A stretch of DNA of 5,777 nt from Actinomycetota bacterium. Lineage in GTDB: Bacteria; Actinomycetota; CADDZG01; WHSQ01. This document shows positions 1 through 5,690 of this stretch, piece after piece (positions within the stretch are counted from its first letter, which is position 1; each line of letters begins with the position of its first letter). The notes beneath the pieces were generated by a model. The model was not told where the DNA came from. It did not search any database and worked only from the letters and a program-made list of their open reading frames with translations. The translations under genes and the position numbers were made by a program. The stretch covers positions 1-5,777 of the forward strand of contig JACDBF010000282.1 in assembly GCA_013695055.1 (NCBI GenBank), given 5' to 3'.

Positions 1-2
1 TC

Positions 3-953
3 CTGTTGGACGAGTACGAACGATGGACCGGTGATGCCGCGCTTGTTAAGGAGCTGGAGAAGCCTGCGTTCGCCGCCCTCGAATGGATGGAGACGTACGG
101 CGATATCGACGGCGATGGCTATCTCGAGCATGAGACGCGCCCGGGCGCAACCCTGACCAATCAAGGGTGGAAAGACTCTGCGGAAGCGATGGCCTTCGCG
201 GACGGGACCAGAGCCGAAGGCCCGATTGCCGCGTGCGAGTTCCAGGGTTACGCGTACGATGCCCGCCTTCGAATGTCCCGTCTTTGCCGAGAGATATGGG
301 AGCGTGAGGGTCGGGCGGAAGGGTTGGAGGCCGACGCGCTTCGGCTCAAGACCACCTTCAATCGAGACTTCTGGAGCGAGCCGAGAAGCCATTACGTGCT
401 GGCCCTCGACGGCCACAAACGCCAGGTGGATGCCCTCACATCCAATATCGGGCACCTCCTTTGGTGTGGAATCGTAGACGACACGAGGGCGGGTCTGACG
501 GTCGGCTCGTTGTCGAGCGACGAGATTTTCTCGGGATGGGGCGTTCGCACGATGTCGAAAGCCGACGGCGCATACAACCCACTCGGGTACCATAATGGCG
601 CCGTCTGGCCCCACGATTGTGCGATCGCGGCCGAAGGCATGCGCCGGTATGGCTTTGCCGATGAGGCGTCTCATTTGGTTGGAGCGCTTCTCGACGCGGC
701 TCCTTACTTCGACTACCGGCTTCCCGAAGTCTTTTCCGGCTATGCACGCGCAGACACTGAGGTCCCGGTCGCCTACCCGACCGCGTGCCGCCCGCAGGCG
801 TGGGCGGCGGGGGCCGTGCTGTTGATGCTCAGGACGCTGCTCGGATTGGAGCCCGCCGCCGAGCCCCATCGGGCGCCCCTCTTACGACGCGAAGAGACCG
901 AGCTGTTCGTGTCGGGTGTGACCGAGAGAGGACGAGCAAAAGGACCCTGCTAG
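3..953 (+). CDS. Amylo-alpha-1,6-glucosidase / glycogen debranching enzyme-like, C-terminal part (5' truncated)
   Basis: This is the C-terminal catalytic part of a GDE-type (alpha/alpha)6-barrel glycosidase, expected to act in the cytoplasm on alpha-1,6 branches or related alpha-glucosides. The frame is open from the left edge, so the true start lies outside and only 316 residues are visible; related bacterial proteins, as I recall, are about 650-750 residues with an N-terminal beta-sandwich domain. Family landmarks appear in order: DGDGYLE followed by NQGWKDS (bases 159-179), CEFQGYAYDA, SNIGHLLW, SGWGVRT, YNPLGYHNGAVWPHD, PEVFSG and CRPQAWAAGA, then a short variable tail. By analogy with related clan enzymes, the Asp of WKDS and the Glu of PEVFSG are likely catalytic, but this is inference. 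The TAG stop at 951-953 falls inside an inverted repeat. The next gene on the same strand starts 205 bp downstream, so a shared transcript is uncertain. The family call is strong; exact substrate is not shown. Confidence 0.87.
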   Translation: MLDEYERWTGDAALVKELEKPAFAALEWMETYGDIDGDGYLEHETRPGATLTNQGWKDSAEAMAFADGTRAEGPIAACEFQGYAYDARLRMSRLCREIWEREGRAEGLEADALRLKTTFNRDFWSEPRSHYVLALDGHKRQVDALTSNIGHLLWCGIVDDTRAGLTVGSLSSDEIFSGWGVRTMSKADGAYNPLGYHNGAVWPHDCAIAAEGMRRYGFADEASHLVGALLDAAPYFDYRLPEVFSGYARADTEVPVAYPTACRPQAWAAGAVLLMLRTLLGLEPAAEPHRAPLLRREETELFVSGVTERGRAKGPC

Positions 954-993
954 GAACTCCGGGCGCATGCCCTGAAGCAATAGCAGGGTCCTT
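940..993 (+). terminator. 13-bp perfect inverted repeat around the debranching gene stop; possible terminator
   Basis: AAGGACCCTGCTA at 940-952 is exactly complementary to TAGCAGGGTCCTT at 981-993, leaving a 28-nt loop (953-980) that contains a smaller GGGC/GCCC hairpin (961-964 with 969-972). The first arm covers the last codons and most of the TAG stop (951-953). The stem is GC-rich, but no run of T follows (AGGGTCTG), so it is not a canonical intrinsic terminator. It could be a U-less terminator, an mRNA 3'-end stabiliser, or a target for factor-dependent termination. The repeat itself is seen directly; its function is inferred. Confidence 0.45.
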
Positions 994-1158
994 AGGGTCT
1001 GCCCTCCGCAATGTCCCCCCGACTGTTGGGGAGAGACGCAACCCCTCTATGTGCTCTTTCTCGGTAAGCGCCGGCCATGTCTGAAAGCCCTTGCCCCAAG
1101 TGCGTAGTCGGGCGACGGCTACTATCGAAGCTCGATCGATCGAAAAGGGTAGGAAGTT
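994..1158 (+). other. Spacer/leader upstream of the CysRS-like gene, with small hairpins
   Basis: No convincing gene lies here. It holds a short AGGG/CCCT hairpin (994-997 with 1002-1005), a TCCCC/GGGGA hairpin (1014-1018 with 1028-1032) whose G-run could instead pair with CCCC at 1042-1045, and a 12-bp palindrome TCGATCGATCGA at 1132-1143. I looked for a T-box leader, which often precedes aminoacyl-tRNA synthetase genes, but its conserved core is absent. No promoter with good -35 and -10 boxes at proper spacing stands out; TACTAT at 1120-1125 is a weak -10 candidate only. Confidence 0.35.
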
Positions 1159-1161
1159 TTG
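1151..1161 (+). promoter_or_regulatory. Ribosome binding site and TTG start that fix the CysRS-like gene start
   Basis: An in-frame TAG stop at 1150-1152 closes the reading frame upstream, and TTG at 1159-1161 is the first usable start after it. AGGA at 1151-1154 provides a Shine-Dalgarno-like match, closer to the start than usual (4 nt). The resulting N-terminus (RLHNTLSGKVEDF) matches the usual start of CysRS-family proteins, which supports this choice over the later in-frame GTG at 1216. Confidence 0.65.
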
Positions 1162-2361
1162 CGACTCCACAACACGCTGAGTGGAAAGGTAGAGGACTTC
1201 GATTCAGACGGTCGTGTGAGCCTGTACGTCTGCGGAGTCACGCCTTACGACACCACTCACGTGGGTCATGCCCGGACGTATCTTCTCTTCGACGTCCTCA
1301 TCCGGCAGCTGATGCATCAGGGTTGGCAGACGAACTACGTCCAGAACATCACCGATGTAGACGACTCGATCATCGCGCGCGCTGCGCAGACGGGAGAGAG
1401 TTACCAGGCCCTGGGGGACCGCTTCACCGGCATCTACATGGACGATATCTCCGCCCTTGGAATGATCCCGGCTCAGGCGTATCCGCGAGCTACGGATGCG
1501 ATTCCGGAGATGCAAGAGGTGATTCGGCGGCTTCTGGCGACGGGTCATGCGTACAGAGTCGGCGGCGATGTCTACTTCAACCTTGACGGTGTCGAAGAGT
1601 TTGGTCGCTTGAGCCGCCTGGATCGCGCCGACATGCTGAAGATCGAAGCCGATCAGGACGGATCAACCGTCGGCGATGAGCGAAAGAAGGATCCGCTTGA
1701 CTTTCTATTGTGGCGTTCCTCGGGACCGGGAGAGCCTTCATGGGGCAGCCCATGGGGAGACGGCCGCCCCGGTTGGCATCTCGAGTGCTCGACGCTTGCG
1801 ATGAGACATCTAGGTCCGAGCGTCGACATTCATGGCGGAGGAGCGGATCTCGTTTACCCGCACCATGAGGCCGAGATCGTGCAGTCTCAGGCGGTCACCG
1901 GGATCAAACCCTTCGCCCGTACCTGGGTTCACGTCGAGATGGCCCTGCTCGGGGGCCGGAAGATGTCAAAGTCGGATGGCAACATGGTGTTTGTCAGAGA
2001 TCTTCTCGAGACGCATTCGCCCGACGCTCTTCGTCTCTATCTCTTGGCGACCCACTACAGAGAGCCGCTCGATTTTAAGTCTGAGGAACTGGAACGTTGT
2101 TCGGAGGTCTCGCTCCGCTTGGCGAGAGTCGCGCATGCGTCCGCGTCTCTGCGCGGTGAGGAGCTTGATCCCACCTCCTTCGTGCGGAGGTTCTCCGACG
2201 CGTTAGACGACGACTTGAACACACCGGACGCGATCGACGTTCTCAAGGACCTCCTTTCGGCGCTCGACACCACAACCGGCTCGAGCGCCACGCATCGAGC
2301 TCAGCGTTCGCTCAGAACATTGAGCGCGCGTCTCGGTCTCAATCTGGAGTCGGGCCGCTGA
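1159..2361 (+). CDS. cysS: Cysteinyl-tRNA synthetase-like class I ligase, short form (CysS/MshC family)
   Basis: Members of this family activate L-cysteine with ATP and transfer it to tRNA-Cys (CysRS) or to the GlcN-inositol precursor of mycothiol (MshC), in the cytoplasm. Visible signatures are the HIGH motif as HVGH (34-37), KMSKS (268-272), GEPSW and GRPGWHLECS (about 191-211), and DIHGGGADL. The zinc ligands of E. coli CysRS (C28, C209, H234, E238) match C25, C210, H235 and E239. A DDLNTPDAI stretch (351-359) marks the helical domain after the catalytic core. The protein is only 400 residues and stops at about E. coli CysRS residue 400, lacking the final anticodon-recognition segment of the usual 460-residue enzyme; MshC has this short length. 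The TPYDTTHVGHA stretch looks MshC-like, whereas HARTY and HHEAE look CysRS-like. I am sure of the family, less sure whether it charges tRNA, makes mycothiol, or is a third paralogue. The beta-glucosidase follows after 43 bp and may be co-transcribed. Confidence 0.82.
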   Translation: MRLHNTLSGKVEDFDSDGRVSLYVCGVTPYDTTHVGHARTYLLFDVLIRQLMHQGWQTNYVQNITDVDDSIIARAAQTGESYQALGDRFTGIYMDDISALGMIPAQAYPRATDAIPEMQEVIRRLLATGHAYRVGGDVYFNLDGVEEFGRLSRLDRADMLKIEADQDGSTVGDERKKDPLDFLLWRSSGPGEPSWGSPWGDGRPGWHLECSTLAMRHLGPSVDIHGGGADLVYPHHEAEIVQSQAVTGIKPFARTWVHVEMALLGGRKMSKSDGNMVFVRDLLETHSPDALRLYLLATHYREPLDFKSEELERCSEVSLRLARVAHASASLRGEELDPTSFVRRFSDALDDDLNTPDAIDVLKDLLSALDTTTGSSATHRAQRSLRTLSARLGLNLESGR

Positions 2362-2392
2362 GATTCGACGACATGAGCTCTGGGCGAACGAA

Positions 2393-2397
2393 AGGAG
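2393..2397 (+). promoter_or_regulatory. Ribosome binding site of the beta-glucosidase gene
   Basis: AGGAG at 2393-2397, within AAAGGAG, lies 7 nt before the ATG at 2405. This is optimal placement, and it supports that start over any internal one. The 43-bp gap to the preceding gene shows no terminator hairpin, which is compatible with co-transcription. Confidence 0.75.
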
Positions 2398-2404
2398 CAG
2401 ACGC

Positions 2405-3751
2405 ATGACGCTCTCGTTTCCCGATGGTTTTTTGTGGGGCTCGGCGACGGCCGCCTATCAGGTCGAGGGGGCCGTCGGCGAAGGTGGCCGGGGCCGATCG
2501 ATCTGGGACACCTTTTCACACACGCCGGGCAAGACGGTGCACGGCGACACGGGCGACATCGCCTGCGATCAGTTCCACCGGCTGGACGAGGATCTTGATC
2601 TGATGAGTGAGCTGAGGCTAAAGGCTTACCGGTTTTCGGTAGCGTGGCCTCGGATTCAGCCCGATGGTCGAGGGCGGGCCAACCGGGAGGGGATCGACTA
2701 CTACCGAAGACTCGTCGCGGGTTTGCACAGGCGCTCGATTATTCCTTGCCTCACTCTCTACCACTGGGATCTGCCCCAAGCTCTGCAGGACGAGGGTGGC
2801 TGGACGAGCCGCGACGTCGTGCCCCGATTCGCCGATTACGCAGCTTTGCTCTACGAGGCCCTCGGCGACCAAGTTCCTTTGTGGATAACCCTCAATGAAC
2901 CATGGGTGTCGGCGTGGCAGGGCTACGGGTCGGGAGCGCATGCCCCCGGCATCGAGGATGATGCCGCCGCGCTGGCGGCGACGCATCATCTGCTGCTCGC
3001 CCACGCCGCGGCGGTCGAGGCTTTTCGTGGCGTTGAGATGGGAAACGGGCGTATCGGAATCACTCTGAACCTGACTCCCGCGCTCCCCGCCGACAATAAC
3101 TCGTCAGACTCGGCGGCGGCGCGCATCGTGGACGGCAATCAAAACCGCTTGTTTCTCGATCCCTTGTTCCACGCTCGCTATCCCGAAGACATGCTCGAGG
3201 TCTATGCTTCGGTCAGCGATTTCGCATTCGTGAAAGACGGCGACCTCGGCCGGATCTCGGCCGACCTTGACTTTCTAGGGATCAACTACTACCAGCGACA
3301 TCATGTGACGGCCGGCACCGAGATAGCGGGCCGGGCCCGCGTCGTGCCGCCCGAGGGAATCACGACTGCCATGGGCTGGCGCATCGACCCCGAAGGCCTG
3401 ACCGCTCTCTTGAAGCGCGTCGACGACGAACACACGAAGATACCGTTGTACGTAACCGAGAACGGCGCCGCATTCGATGATTATGTTGATCCCGGCGGCC
3501 GCGTCGACGACCGAGAGCGCGTCGAGTTCCTCGATGCTCATTTTCGGGCCGCTCACAGCGCGATCGCTCAAGGCGTCAATCTCAACGGCTACTTCGTGTG
3601 GTCGCTCCTAGACAACTTCGAATGGGCTCTCGGCTACTCAAAGCGCTTCGGCATCGTGTACGTCGACTACCCGACCCAGAAAAGGATCCCTAAGCAGAGC
3701 GCCCGCTGGTACTCCGAGGTGATAGCCGTCAACGCCCTTCCCGACGGATAA
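2405..3751 (+). CDS. GH1 family beta-glucosidase
   Basis: This enzyme hydrolyses terminal beta-D-glucosides such as cellobiose or plant glucosides by the retaining mechanism; no signal peptide is seen, so it is expected in the cytoplasm. It is complete at 448 residues, the usual size of a bacterial single-domain GH1 TIM barrel. The N-terminal signature FLWGSATAAYQVEGA carries the sugar-binding Q19. The acid/base Glu is E165 in TLNEPW, and the nucleophile is E352 in YVTENGAAFDD. Other subsite -1 residues are present: H120 and W121 in LYHWDLPQAL, N164, W399 in FVWSLLDNFEW, and E406 with W407. No key residue is missing. It sits 43 bp after the CysRS-like gene with its own good ribosome binding site, and converges on the lysyl oxidase gene across 37 bp. 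With the upstream debranching enzyme it suggests oligosaccharide use. GH1 also includes 6-phospho-beta-glucosidases and beta-galactosidases, so the exact substrate is inferred; E406-W407 fits the unphosphorylated glucoside type. Confidence 0.95.
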   Translation: MTLSFPDGFLWGSATAAYQVEGAVGEGGRGRSIWDTFSHTPGKTVHGDTGDIACDQFHRLDEDLDLMSELRLKAYRFSVAWPRIQPDGRGRANREGIDYYRRLVAGLHRRSIIPCLTLYHWDLPQALQDEGGWTSRDVVPRFADYAALLYEALGDQVPLWITLNEPWVSAWQGYGSGAHAPGIEDDAAALAATHHLLLAHAAAVEAFRGVEMGNGRIGITLNLTPALPADNNSSDSAAARIVDGNQNRLFLDPLFHARYPEDMLEVYASVSDFAFVKDGDLGRISADLDFLGINYYQRHHVTAGTEIAGRARVVPPEGITTAMGWRIDPEGLTALLKRVDDEHTKIPLYVTENGAAFDDYVDPGGRVDDRERVEFLDAHFRAAHSAIAQGVNLNGYFVWSLLDNFEWALGYSKRFGIVYVDYPTQKRIPKQSARWYSEVIAVNALPDG

Positions 3752-3788
3752 CCGGCCGCGGCCCCTCGATTGCTTTGAGAGTCCGTGG
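3752..3788. other. 37-bp convergent intergenic gap, no clear terminator
   Basis: This lies between the TAA of the beta-glucosidase and the TAG of the minus-strand lysyl oxidase gene. It holds a 10-bp GC palindrome, GGCCGCGGCC at 3754-3763, which has no room for a proper hairpin loop, and no T-run in either direction. A 5-bp hairpin (GTGCC/GGCAC at 3807-3821) lies just inside the lysyl oxidase coding end. Neither is a convincing intrinsic terminator. Confidence 0.4.
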
Positions 3789-5255
3789 CTAGTCGGTGTC
3801 GATCCCGTGCCAGGGCGGCACCGTCACCCTCCTAGCCCCCGGCTTGCCGCGCAATACAACCGCGCGCAATTCGATGTTGTTGTCGAGGTTCTGCTCGTGG
3901 AGCAGGGCCCCTGGGTTCGCCTCCACCGAGATGTAGTAGGTGGCGTTCGGCAAGTTCGTGATGTCGAACGATTGTCCCGGCAGGCCTTGATAGTAGGTGT
4001 CACCCCAACCGAGTGCAAGCGTCTCGCGTATCCAGATGGAGTTGGGAGATCCGCAAAACGTCGACAGGCCCTCCGGATACGGATTCCATTCGGCCCCTTG
4101 TAGCAACAGGTCGATAGGATCCGTCGGGGCGAGGCAAAATGCCGACTTCTTGCTGCGCACTATCTCGCTGCTGGCCGCGTCGAGCAAGCTGTAGCGCGCA
4201 AACTGCCGGAAGTGCCAATGGCGGTGTCCTCTACGAGTATCGAATTCAAACGTGCCAACCTGAGACCTGCCTATCGGTTCTCCGTCCTGGTAGAAGTACT
4301 GATAAGCGTCCATGACGTCTTCATCTGAATGCCGAAAGCCCTCGACGACCAACGACGAAGCTCCTCCCACCCACACGTTTGCTCCAAACGTCAAGTAGCT
4401 GCGTCGCTTGCCATTCCTGACTTGGATGCCAAACGAGGGGAGGGACTGAAGATCGGGAAGGATCGCCGGGTCGGGGTTCTCGATATCCGGCACGTTGGTG
4501 GCCGCGCTACCGATTCTTTCCTCCGTGAGCGCGTGGCGACGAGCGTGGTTGCAGCTTTCGCAATGTCTGCCCTTCACCGTCTTCACGGTGACGTTCATAG
4601 CGACAGTCGCATCTTCTGAGGCGATGTCGAAGAGTTGCGAATACGTATCGGTGATGGTCATCGTCACTCGATAGTCACCGTCGGGAACACGCATACGCGG
4701 GCCCCTATAACCGAAGGGGCTCACCGCCCAGCTACGGTCGATGCCCCAGACGTATCCCCGTGTGAATGGATTCGCGTAGCATCCGTAGGGGTACAGCGAG
4801 ATGACGGGGCCCTGATCGTCGATGCGCTGCCGCTCGTAGGTGTTTGGGCAGAAGTTGCGCAAGTTACTGCGAATGATGGTTCCGCTCGAGTCCGCTACGT
4901 CTATCTTCAGGAAGCCGGCGAGACCATTCCACTCGTTCAGCACCTCAGGTGGGAGCGGCCGGATCTCTTCCCCCTCTGCGGTCTCCACGACCTGATCGAT
5001 TTGGAGAGGGTCGTCGTAGCTCGGCCGTCCCACGCGCAACTCGAGAGGCTGATCGAGCGCCGAGACGAAGACTCCGACGTTGAGGCGCGCAGCGTGGCCC
5101 CGATGGCGACGGGCGACGAAGTCGGACTTGGTGGCGGTAAGCCTGAGTCGGGGGCCGGTCGGCGTGCTCTGGGCGAGGGCCGGCGCTAATGGCGCTGCCA
5201 TAGCCAGCGACAGGGTGACCGCTAGGAGCCTCTTGGCGGCACGCTGGACCTTCAT
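3789..5255 (-). CDS. Secreted copper-dependent lysyl oxidase family protein
   Basis: Lysyl oxidases are copper amine oxidases that convert peptidyl lysine to aldehyde using a lysine tyrosylquinone cofactor. The protein has 488 residues. Residues 1-28 form a signal peptide: KVQRAAKR basic start, hydrophobic core, and ALA before Q29. Residues from about 30 to 230 form a beta-rich region I do not recognise, and about 270-488 is the lysyl oxidase domain. The copper site is H344, H346 and H348 (GHRHWHF), matching HQHYH of human LOX. K370 in KSAFCL and Y421 in GDTYY align with human K320 and Y355, the cofactor pair. The NPGALLHEQNLDNN stretch and VPPW tail are typical of bacterial members. Six cysteines (136, 159, 232, 235, 374, 401) could form three disulfides outside the cell, C374-C401 being the likeliest. 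The start is supported by a strong AGGAGG 6 nt upstream. It may be read with the small membrane-protein gene upstream (124-bp gap). Substrate is unknown. Confidence 0.9.
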   Translation of the reverse strand: MKVQRAAKRLLAVTLSLAMAAPLAPALAQSTPTGPRLRLTATKSDFVARRHRGHAARLNVGVFVSALDQPLELRVGRPSYDDPLQIDQVVETAEGEEIRPLPPEVLNEWNGLAGFLKIDVADSSGTIIRSNLRNFCPNTYERQRIDDQGPVISLYPYGCYANPFTRGYVWGIDRSWAVSPFGYRGPRMRVPDGDYRVTMTITDTYSQLFDIASEDATVAMNVTVKTVKGRHCESCNHARRHALTEERIGSAATNVPDIENPDPAILPDLQSLPSFGIQVRNGKRRSYLTFGANVWVGGASSLVVEGFRHSDEDVMDAYQYFYQDGEPIGRSQVGTFEFDTRRGHRHWHFRQFARYSLLDAASSEIVRSKKSAFCLAPTDPIDLLLQGAEWNPYPEGLSTFCGSPNSIWIRETLALGWGDTYYQGLPGQSFDITNLPNATYYISVEANPGALLHEQNLDNNIELRAVVLRGKPGARRVTVPPWHGIDTD

Positions 5256-5261
5256 GTATGG

Positions 5262-5267
5262 CCTCCT
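5262..5267 (-). promoter_or_regulatory. Strong Shine-Dalgarno of the lysyl oxidase gene
   Basis: Read on the minus strand, AGGAGG (complement of CCTCCT) lies 6 nt before the ATG at 5255-5253. This near-perfect anti-16S match decides the start and gives an N-terminus that is a good signal peptide. Confidence 0.8.
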
Positions 5268-5298
5268 CGCTTCGATTGAAGCGTCGCACGTGCGGCGC
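5268..5298 (-). promoter_or_regulatory. Two overlapping hairpins/palindromes directly upstream of the lysyl oxidase RBS
   Basis: On the minus strand, CGCTTC-AATC-GAAGCG (5283-5268) is a perfect 6-bp stem with a 4-nt loop that ends at the first base before the AGGAGG. A second, imperfect 18-bp palindrome, 5298-5281 with core CGCACGTGCG, overlaps it by three bases. They could act as an mRNA structure gating translation, or as a protein-binding operator on DNA. Function is inferred from position only. Confidence 0.35.
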
Positions 5299-5379
5299 CC
5301 GCTGCCTAGCGAAAGTGAACCATAGAGGCGGCATACCGAGACCGTCGGCCTTCAAGCATGCGCAAAGTGCCTACGCTTC

Positions 5380-5637
5380 TCATGGCCGCCCCCGCCGCCG
5401 GCGGTAGGTGACGTTGCGGAAGAGTCCGAGGATCAACATCGCGACGATCACCGAACCGATCCACGCCACCCCGCGCTGGGGGCCGAACAGCTCCGTCCAG
5501 AGCGTTCCTCCGATGAGCGCGCCCAGGACGCCGACGGCTATCGTTCCAAGGCACCCGATGGGGTCTCTGCCCGGCAACAGCAGCCGAGCTATGGCGCCCA
5601 CGGCAAGGCCGACCAGAATCCAGACGACGATGTTCAC
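5380..5637 (-). CDS. GlsB/YeaQ/YmgE family (transglycosylase-associated) small membrane protein
   Basis: This is an 85-residue integral membrane protein of the family annotated as transglycosylase-associated or GlsB/YeaQ/YmgE stress-response protein; its molecular function is not established. Three hydrophobic helices are visible at about residues 2-20, 27-48 and 57-73. The first two are separated by the conserved short loop LPGRDPIGCLGT, and helix two carries the family's glycine-rich GVLGALIGG. The tail is strongly basic (YRRRRGRP), which places the C-terminus on the cytoplasmic side by the positive-inside rule. Length is normal for the family. Translation begins at GTG (5637-5635), which gives the expected MNIVVWILVG start. 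No Shine-Dalgarno precedes it, but a -10-like TATAAC lies 8 nt upstream, suggesting a leaderless mRNA. It lies 124 bp upstream of the lysyl oxidase gene on the same strand and is divergent from the NIPSNAP-like gene. Both it and the oxidase act at or outside the membrane, but a functional link is speculative. Confidence 0.88.
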   Translation of the reverse strand: MNIVVWILVGLAVGAIARLLLPGRDPIGCLGTIAVGVLGALIGGTLWTELFGPQRGVAWIGSVIVAMLILGLFRNVTYRRRRGRP

Positions 5638-5645
5638 CGTCGCAG

Positions 5646-5651
5646 GTTATA
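5646..5651 (-). promoter_or_regulatory. Candidate -10 box for the small membrane-protein gene
   Basis: TATAAC on the minus strand differs from TATAAT by one base. It ends 8 nt before the GTG start, so transcription would begin at or next to the start codon. The -35 region at 17 nt spacing (GTTCCA) is a poor match, so the promoter is tentative. Confidence 0.4.
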
Positions 5652-5681
5652 GCTGCAAGTCGACGACATGGAACTCTCGAG

Positions 5682-5686
5682 AGGAG
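5682..5686 (+). promoter_or_regulatory. Ribosome binding site of the NIPSNAP-like ORF
   Basis: AGGAG, within GAGAGGAG, lies 4 nt before the ATG at 5691. The spacing is slightly short, but the match is strong and supports this start. Confidence 0.6.
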
Positions 5687-5690
5687 CGAC

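Noticed and set aside
1132..1143. TCGATCGATCGA palindrome as an operator
   Set aside because: It is a simple GATC-type tandem repeat of CGAT units, which arises easily by chance, with no promoter clearly beside it.
994..1158. Possible T-box riboswitch or other tRNA-sensing leader before the CysRS-like gene
   Set aside because: The conserved T-box core and an antiterminator/terminator pair with a T-run are absent; only small unrelated hairpins are seen.
829..1170. Minus-strand ORF across the debranching gene end and the 954-1158 spacer
   Set aside because: Its composition is that of a shadow frame, with no recognisable motif and no ribosome binding site; it overlaps both the debranching gene and the inverted repeat.
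1077..1586. A + strand ORF starting MSESPCPKCVVG just upstream of the CysRS-like gene, resembling a Cys-containing leader peptide
   Set aside because: It does not terminate like a leader peptide but runs over 400 bp out of frame through the CysRS-like gene, its start lacks a good Shine-Dalgarno, and the rest of its translation is Arg-rich shadow sequence.
3754..3763. GGCCGCGGCC palindrome as a bidirectional terminator between convergent genes
   Set aside because: A perfect palindrome with no loop and no flanking T-runs cannot form a convincing intrinsic terminator.
4635..5189. Long 184-codon + strand ORF opposite the lysyl oxidase gene
   Set aside because: It is fully antisense to a gene with clear family motifs and has low-complexity Arg/Val/Gly composition typical of a high-GC shadow frame.
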